Positions 1 through 5,779 of a DNA stretch of 37,648 bases are shown in pieces. Both the position numbers and the translations under genes were made by a program. This DNA comes from Candidatus Berkelbacteria bacterium. GTDB taxonomy: Bacteria > Patescibacteriota > UBA1384 > DTJR01. Numbering within the stretch: position 1 is the stretch's first letter; every line of letters begins with the position of its first letter. The DNA is taken from assembly GCA_026397175.1 (NCBI GenBank), contig JAPLVK010000022.1, forward strand, positions 88,509 through 126,156, in the 5' to 3' direction. Below the pieces are notes generated by a model. The model did no database searches. It was not told the DNA's origin and was given only the letters and a program-made list of their open reading frames with translations.

Positions 1-984
1 CCTTAAATGCTGACAATTATGTCTTATATTTCTAAGCATTCTCTTTTTAGTTTTTGTTCGCAATAAAATATGATGAGGAAAAACAATATAGCCCAAAAAA
101 TCAATGCCTTGGTTCCATTTTCGCAAAACAATTTTATCAGGATGAAGTTCTAATTTAAGCTTTTCGGCAAGAAACGATCTGATTATTGGGATCATACTTG
201 CCAGGTGATCGCGGTTACAGCTTAAAACTATAAAATCATCTGCATAACGGATATAATATTTTTCTTTCAGGGTTCTTTTGATAAAATGGTCAAGGGGGTT
301 CAGGTAAATATTGGAAAATAATTGACTGGTTAAATTCCCCAAAGGTGTTCCCCGGCCGCAGGCCGCCGTCTCTCTCTCTATATTTGCTCCGACGCAAGCA
401 AATCGAGCTCCTGAGGGGTAACTGGCAATGACCTCCTCTAGCAACCATAACAAATCAGGATCAGATATTTTCTTTGAAATTAAGTCAAAAAGTATTTTAT
501 GATCAATCGAATGAAAAAATTTTCTAATATCGCATTTCAATGCCCAGACCGTTTTGGTATCGTTCCTCGATAACTTCCAGGCGAATTCTTTTAATCTTAA
601 AACCGCTTTATGAGTTCCTTTGCCGATACGGCTGGAATATAAATCAAAAATAAAGATATTTTCAAAAACAGATTCGATGACTCTGATTATTGCATGATGC
701 AGGACTCGATCTCTGACACTGGCTTTATGGATTTGCCTTAATTTTGGGTCATGAATATAAAATGAGATATAATGTCCATGGTGATATGTCTTATTTTTCA
801 GGTCATCGTGAAGAGAAATAAGATTTTCGGCTAAGTTGTGCTCGAAAACTTGCACATCAACTTTGTTTTTCTTCCCCTCCCTAAATTCTTGCCAAGAAAC
901 CAATAAATTCCTTTTAGAAATAATTTGATCGAAAAGGCCTTGATGCAAAATGATACCATTTTTAGTGATATTGCGATTATCCAT
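1..984 (-). CDS. DGR-type reverse transcriptase, C-terminus truncated by window edge
   Basis: Manual reverse-complement translation is open from ATG at 984 to position 1: MDNRNITKNGIILHQGLFDQIISKRNLLVSWQEFREGKKNKVDVQVFEHNLAENLISLHDDLKNKTYHHGHYISFYIHDPKLRQIHKASVRDRVLHHAIIRVIESVFENIF...KCDIRKFFHSIDH...GTPLGNLTSQLFSNIYLNPLDHF...YYIRYADDFIVL...FLGYIVF. Contains the LGNLTSQ motif typical of DGR RTs and the YADD catalytic box. Not in the ORF track because it runs off the edge. Confidence 0.93.
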   Translation of the reverse strand, partial: MDNRNITKNGIILHQGLFDQIISKRNLLVSWQEFREGKKNKVDVQVFEHNLAENLISLHDDLKNKTYHHGHYISFYIHDPKLRQIHKASVRDRVLHHAIIRVIESVFENIFIFDLYSSRIGKGTHKAVLRLKEFAWKLSRNDTKTVWALKCDIRKFFHSIDHKILFDLISKKISDPDLLWLLEEVIASYPSGARFACVGANIERETAACGRGTPLGNLTSQLFSNIYLNPLDHFIKRTLKEKYYIRYADDFIVLSCNRDHLASMIPIIRSFLAEKLKLELHPDKIVLRKWNQGIDFLGYIVFPHHILLRTKTKKRMLRNIRHNCQHLR

Positions 985-1302
985 AAAACCTACAATTTTT
1001 ATTTATGCATAAATATTACCGTATCTAAAATTCCCAAAAAAGACAGATTCACTATCGGCAGCAAATGTGAAAATATTACCCTTGAAATACTCGAAAAATT
1101 ATATGAAGCTAATTCAAAATATGGACAAGATCGTCTTTTAATCTTGCAAACTGTCGATACTAAATTAAAAATATTACAAGCTCTGGTCAAGGCGCTGTTT
1201 GATGTTAAAGCAATTAGCGATAAAAGATTTTTTCAGCTTTCGGAAAGATTAATTGAAATTGGTAAAATGCTTGGCGGCTGGATTAAAACGACCAAAAAAT
1301 AG
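943..1302 (+). CDS. avd: Avd-like DGR accessory protein (four-helix bundle; 23S rRNA intervening-sequence-like family)
   Basis: ORF 925..1302; Met at 943 is an alternative start. HKTYNFYL...IPKKDRFTIGSKCENITLEILEKLYEA...LQALVKALFDVKAISDKRFFQLSERLIEIGKMLGGWIK matches the Avd pattern, including the terminal IGKMLGGW motif; adjacent to the RT and TR. Confidence 0.85.
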   Translation: MQNDTIFSDIAIIHKTYNFYLCINITVSKIPKKDRFTIGSKCENITLEILEKLYEANSKYGQDRLLILQTVDTKLKILQALVKALFDVKAISDKRFFQLSERLIEIGKMLGGWIKTTKK

Positions 1303-1359
1303 AATAAAAAAACATAAAAGGAGCCATCTTTTTAATCAGACCACTCCTTTTATTCGTTA

Positions 1360-1480
1360 GACTTCGGGAGAAGGAAACACCGAGATTGGGATTCACATTG
1401 TCGGGCCTGTTCCTGTTGACATTGACACCGTCGGACTTGAAGTAGCCGACATAGACGAGGTTGCCATCAGAATCGCGGCG
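1360..1480 (-). repeat. DGR template repeat (TR)
   Basis: Minus-strand sequence CGCCGCGATTCTGATGGCAACCTCGTCTATGTCGGCTACTTCAAGTCCGACGGTGTCAATGTCAACAGGAACAGGCCCGACAATGTGAATCCCAATCTCGGTGTTTCCTTCTCCCGAAGTC aligns without gaps to two repeats in target genes; A residues here are replaced by other bases in the VRs. Adenine-rich (AAC/AAT) codons. Confidence 0.93.
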
Positions 1481-1704
1481 TTTCTTTATGTTTTTCCGTC
1501 CATGCAACGGCTTAGAATTATAAATCAATAATTGTAGTGGTTATGAAAACCAAGACAATTGCCTGTATAAATATGCGGTGGAATTGAAAACCACACTGGA
1601 AAAACATAAGCAGTCTAATTCTTGGCGAGATGAATTCGTAAACTCATCTTCATTAGCCATTATTCAGGATAGTACTTATTTTTTCTAAAATCCAGCCACA
1701 AAAA

Positions 1705-1843
1705 TCTGTCGACCGCGATTCGACTTGGCTCATCGAAGTCCGGGGTTTATCCCGACGGATGTCGGGGGCGGAACCCCAGCACCAGAGCGAAGCTCGGTGC
1801 GGGGCAAGTCAAAGTATCAAAAATCAAAATTCAAAGGTTCATT
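1705..1843 (-). repeat. Duplicated VR-downstream flank, copy 1 (contains hairpin 1774..1804)
   Basis: tctgtcgaccgcgattcgacttggctcatcgaagtccgg...ccccagcaccagagcgaagctcggtgcgggg...aaagtatcaaaaatcaaa is repeated at 2763..2904. Confidence 0.85.
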
Positions 1844-2735
1844 GACTGCGGGAGAAGGAAACACCGAGAATGGGATCCACACTGCCGGGCCCGCTCCCGT
1901 AGACATCGACACCGCCGGACTCGAAGTCGCCGACAGAGACGAGGCGGCCATCAGAAGCGCGGCTGGATGTCCATTCATATTTTGTAGGCAGTAGATATTG
2001 ATCATTGGCTTGTTTATATACTTCTAAATCGTAAAGAGCCTCGTCACGACTACGACGAGCTAAGGAAGTGATCCTTAAGCTTGCTAGCCGTTCGGCCGCT
2101 GGTTCCCAGACTGCTGCATCAGCGCTAATAACTAGAGGCCTTAACTCTTCTTTTTGAGCTTCAAACTCCGCAATGGCTTCTTGGTATTCTGGCGGTATCT
2201 CTTTGTCGGCAAAAACTTCTTCTCGCAAATATTTAACCAGTTGTTCGGTTTGATCAAGATAATTTTTGCTGGTTGAATCAGGAATAAACTCTTTGGTCAC
2301 CAATGCCCAGCGTTTGGCGGGTACTTTTCCCAAAGTTGCTTTAGTATTGGGCAACTCTAGCTTGTCGCCGGGTATTTGATCACTGCGGAGAATGAGAAAT
2401 TGGCCAAGTTCTTTAGCTTTTTCCAACTCTTCGGGCGAGAAAAGAATCGGTGGTAATTCAGTTGGAACTGCTTCCGGACCGAAAGATGATTTTCCAATTG
2501 CTTCCGGACCAAGAAAGTCAGCACCCATAATTTCTTTGGCTTCTTCCACTGATACTTTGGATTCGGTTGATTCTGTCCCGAACAGCCCTTTCAACTCTTT
2601 GATCTTGCCAAGCACAACTTGAAAATCCTCGTCTGTTCGGGCGTGACTTCTAAGTTCGGCAATTTCAGAAGCAAGCGATACACCCGCCGCTTCTTTTTCT
2701 GCTTCCTCTGCCGGTGATGGTCCAAATTCTGACAT
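1839..2735 (-). CDS. DGR target protein 1: stand-alone variable-domain protein
   Basis: 298 aa; C-terminus ...RASDGRLVSVGDFESGGVDVYGSGPGSVDPILGVSFSRSQ* is VR1. The region LPPILFSPEELEKAKELGQF...YLDQTEQLVKYLREEVF...YQEAIAEFEAQKEEL... is paralogous to the C-terminal part of the 953-aa protein. Confidence 0.9.
   Translation of the reverse strand: MSEFGPSPAEEAEKEAAGVSLASEIAELRSHARTDEDFQVVLGKIKELKGLFGTESTESKVSVEEAKEIMGADFLGPEAIGKSSFGPEAVPTELPPILFSPEELEKAKELGQFLILRSDQIPGDKLELPNTKATLGKVPAKRWALVTKEFIPDSTSKNYLDQTEQLVKYLREEVFADKEIPPEYQEAIAEFEAQKEELRPLVISADAAVWEPAAERLASLRITSLARRSRDEALYDLEVYKQANDQYLLPTKYEWTSSRASDGRLVSVGDFESGGVDVYGSGPGSVDPILGVSFSRSQ
1844..1963 (-). repeat. DGR variable repeat 1 (VR1), 3' end of target gene 1
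   Basis: Gapless alignment to TR at offset +484: 17 differences, 16 at TR adenines; one T->G at + strand position 1928. Confidence 0.93.
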
Positions 2736-2762
2736 ATTATTTTATCTTAGTTTATAATTTTT

Positions 2763-2904
2763 TCTGTCGACCGCGATTCGACTTGGCTCATCGAAGTCCG
2801 GAGTTTATCCTGAGCGAAGCCGAATGGGGCGGAACCCCAGCACCAGAGCGAAGCCCGGTGCGGGGCAGGTTAAAGTATCAAAAATCAAATTTCAAAGGAT
2901 CATT
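2763..2904 (-). repeat. Duplicated VR-downstream flank, copy 2 (contains hairpin 2835..2865)
   Basis: Near-identical to 1705..1843; hairpin ccccagcaccagagcgaagcccggtgcgggg conserved. Confidence 0.85.
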
Positions 2905-5761
2905 GACTGCGGGAGAAGGAAACACCGAGAGCGGGATACACACGGCCGGGCCCGTCCCCGCTGACAGAGACACCGCCGGACTCGAAGTAGCCGACATAGA
3001 CGAGGCGGCCATCAGAATCGCGGCGATTAGTGCAATCGTATTTATCCTCCATCAATCGTTCACCGGTAGTCTGAAAGTAGGTAATATCACCATACAAGGA
3101 TTCGACCGGTGATTGACGGGTGAGCTGATTCAATTTCAATGCCTCAAGCCGACGAGCCGCTTCTTTCCATTCTGCTTCGTCAGAACTTTTGACTATTTTA
3201 GCAATGTCGGCCTTTTCTTTATCAAACTCTGCAATTGCTTCGGCATACTCGACCAGCATAGTTTCATCCTTGAAAACCTCATTTCTTAGGTAGTCAGCTA
3301 AAGCTTGAGTTTGTTCTAAATAATCTTTTTCAAGCGAGCCGGGGATACATTCTTTTGATGTCAGAATCCAACCATATTTGGGAGCTTCCTTGGTGTAAAA
3401 ATCAGATTTTAATTTCCATTCGTCATCTCTTGAGGCCAGTATTTTACCCTTGCCCTCGCTAGCCAGAGCTTCGTTTAACATATCATGGATTTCGAGCATT
3501 GTAATCGGCTTACCATCCTTATTCTCGATGGCTTGAAATCGTAAATACTGTCCCAGCTCCCTCGCTCTTTCAAGTGTTTTTCTGGAAAATAGAATGGGCG
3601 GGATTTCGGAAATCTCAACTTTATCCAAGAACGCACTCTTAATATGATCGGGGCCGATAAAGTTTGTTATTCCTTTGGCTTTTTCTTCATCGGTGAGGTC
3701 TTGATCCAGAATCTCTCTAGCAATTTTCATTTGTTCTAGTATTTCGCCAGACAAAGGAGTTTTTTCTCCCGAAAGAGCTGCTTTGACTGAATCTGGAATA
3801 TTTGGATCTGCCATCATGTCGTCTATTTCTCTGTCAACACGATGTTTTGGAACAGATTCTGGTTGGCCGTCTTCAACTTCTTCAAATTCATCAACATCTA
3901 TTTTTTCTATATGAGACAAGAAGCCCATCTCTGAAGGCAAGATATACGGTTTCGATGATGCCGGTTCGTTGGCAACTTCTCCGGAAATTGGGCGATAAAA
4001 GCTTTCGTCCTCTCCAGCATCGACATCAAAACCGTATGCTTTTAGTATTTTCTTAAAAACATCTTTTTCTTGTGACAGGGCTTCAAGATGCGGGTTTTCG
4101 TTGATCTCGCGACTTAAATTTACCCTTAAATGCTCCGCGAATGATCGGCCTGATACCCCAGACACGAGTCGAAATAGAGTTCCGGAATCGAAGAAGGTCT
4201 TTGTCAGGTGGACTTCGACACCACCCGGATTAATTTTATTTCGATAAAAATCACTCTGAAGTTCTTCGGCACTAAATTTGCCGGCAAACGCTTTTTGGGT
4301 AAACTCGGCTGCTCGACAAAGCTGATCTAACATTTCGACATCATTTTTCGATAGAGGCAAAAATCCGGATTCGTGCATAAAACTGGATAACAAGACCTGC
4401 TTAGCTTCGTCGCTATCCATAAAGGGAACCGAGATTGATACAAATTCTCTGGCAATGGCCGGGTCCATCTCCTCTCTCTGTTGATGTTGCTTAGACCGTA
4501 GATTGCCGGTAGCTATCTCATGAAAATTATCTTTAGTAAAGACCTGACCGTTAAAACCGGGCAGATTTATTCCTTCGCCCGGATGCGCCTGCCAGATTCT
4601 TTTAAGTGACAATAGCGAAGCGGTTTGTCCAGATGTTACTTCATCGCTGACTATACCGCTGGTTTCTCCCGATAGTACTCGGGCGTAAGGGCCTTTTTGC
4701 ATCGTACTTTCAATTTTTCCTTCCGTATTAGCTTTGATTATAGGTTTTCCAAAAAGATCGCGCGTCGTTGTCTCCGACGACCACGAAACGACTTCAAAAT
4801 TGTTCTCTTCGCCAACTATTTGTCGCATGGCAAACACAGCTAGAGAAGTTTTTCCGGTGCCGGTAGGACCGCCTAAAAATATTTTGTATCCTGCGCTAGT
4901 TAGCTCGCTGATCCGATCGAACAATGCCTGGCGGGATTTGGTAAGAGCAAAACCAAACTCTCTCATCTGGTGCCTGGTTTTTAGCAGCCGATAGCTCTCG
5001 AGAAGTCCCGACTCTCTGACTCCGAGTCGTGCTTCCTTGGTTTTTATTCTTTGCTCAAGGTTTTCGATAATCTCAAGATATTTTCCAAGATTGCGATCAA
5101 TAACCCCTGTTGGCACCGAAGCGCTCTGCGGATCGAGGTTTCTGGGTTCATTTTGAATTTGTCGATACCTAGCTCTGGCGGCATCAATGGCATTTTCCAA
5201 GGTGATTAAATCCGTAATCGGTGTTTTAGCATCCTTCCTTAGCGAGGTCTCCTGACTAAATACTTTTACAAATTCTTCCCTGACTTGAGGGTGAGAAAGC
5301 AATCTAATGATGTTGCCTTCAATTTCTTTATCAACCTCATTACCTGTTGGTTCTTCTGTCGAGACATCTTGTTTTTCTTGACCTAACTCGCTTAAAAAGG
5401 CATCGGTTAGTTCATCTCCACTTTTATCTTGAAGAAGACCAAACTCTGCAATCCTTTTTCTTTGTTGTTCCACCGCTGGTAAGTTACTGGGATTGATTAA
5501 ATGCTCGTCAGCCAAAGCCATAACATCCAAAAGCATCGCGTCCACCTGATCACGATTCAGTTGTGGTTGGTCGTTGGCATCAGCTAATTCCTCTTGATGA
5601 CGGCGTAACATCCGCATGACAGAGTGAGCTGCAGGATAGAAAGATCTGCGCTCGTAAGCAGGTTGACGATTTTCGACATCATCATACTGACCCTCGATTT
5701 CCGCCGGTCTCGCCTCGGTAGAACCGATGTCTGTTTCTCCTGGTGTTATAGTTTCTGGCAT
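2900..5761 (-). CDS. DGR target protein 2: MoxR-like AAA+ ATPase with C-terminal variable domain
   Basis: 953 aa; Walker A GGPTGTGKTSLAVFAM, downstream GIVSDEVTSGQTASLLSLKRIWQ (Walker B-like), FHEIATGNLRS (sensor-1-like). C-terminus RRDSDGRLVYVGYFESGGVSVSGDGPGRVYPALGVSFSRSQ* is VR2. Confidence 0.9.
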   Translation of the reverse strand: MPETITPGETDIGSTEARPAEIEGQYDDVENRQPAYERRSFYPAAHSVMRMLRRHQEELADANDQPQLNRDQVDAMLLDVMALADEHLINPSNLPAVEQQRKRIAEFGLLQDKSGDELTDAFLSELGQEKQDVSTEEPTGNEVDKEIEGNIIRLLSHPQVREEFVKVFSQETSLRKDAKTPITDLITLENAIDAARARYRQIQNEPRNLDPQSASVPTGVIDRNLGKYLEIIENLEQRIKTKEARLGVRESGLLESYRLLKTRHQMREFGFALTKSRQALFDRISELTSAGYKIFLGGPTGTGKTSLAVFAMRQIVGEENNFEVVSWSSETTTRDLFGKPIIKANTEGKIESTMQKGPYARVLSGETSGIVSDEVTSGQTASLLSLKRIWQAHPGEGINLPGFNGQVFTKDNFHEIATGNLRSKQHQQREEMDPAIAREFVSISVPFMDSDEAKQVLLSSFMHESGFLPLSKNDVEMLDQLCRAAEFTQKAFAGKFSAEELQSDFYRNKINPGGVEVHLTKTFFDSGTLFRLVSGVSGRSFAEHLRVNLSREINENPHLEALSQEKDVFKKILKAYGFDVDAGEDESFYRPISGEVANEPASSKPYILPSEMGFLSHIEKIDVDEFEEVEDGQPESVPKHRVDREIDDMMADPNIPDSVKAALSGEKTPLSGEILEQMKIAREILDQDLTDEEKAKGITNFIGPDHIKSAFLDKVEISEIPPILFSRKTLERARELGQYLRFQAIENKDGKPITMLEIHDMLNEALASEGKGKILASRDDEWKLKSDFYTKEAPKYGWILTSKECIPGSLEKDYLEQTQALADYLRNEVFKDETMLVEYAEAIAEFDKEKADIAKIVKSSDEAEWKEAARRLEALKLNQLTRQSPVESLYGDITYFQTTGERLMEDKYDCTNRRDSDGRLVYVGYFESGGVSVSGDGPGRVYPALGVSFSRSQ
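2905..3025 (-). repeat. DGR variable repeat 2 (VR2), 3' end of target gene 2
   Basis: Gapless alignment to TR at offset +1545: 17 differences by manual count, all at TR adenines. Confidence 0.94.
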
Positions 5762-5779
5762 AATATATGTTTTTACAAA

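Noticed and set aside
1-984. Group II intron or retron RT
   Set aside because: LGNLTSQ motif, adjacent Avd, and an adenine-mutated TR/VR pair fit a DGR; no intron domains or msr/msd seen, although the RT C-terminus is outside the window.
1725-1994. Plus-strand ORF over VR1 (89 aa) and similar ORF 2714..3112 over VR2
   Set aside because: Antisense to VR/target genes; open only because of the VR composition; no independent coding evidence.
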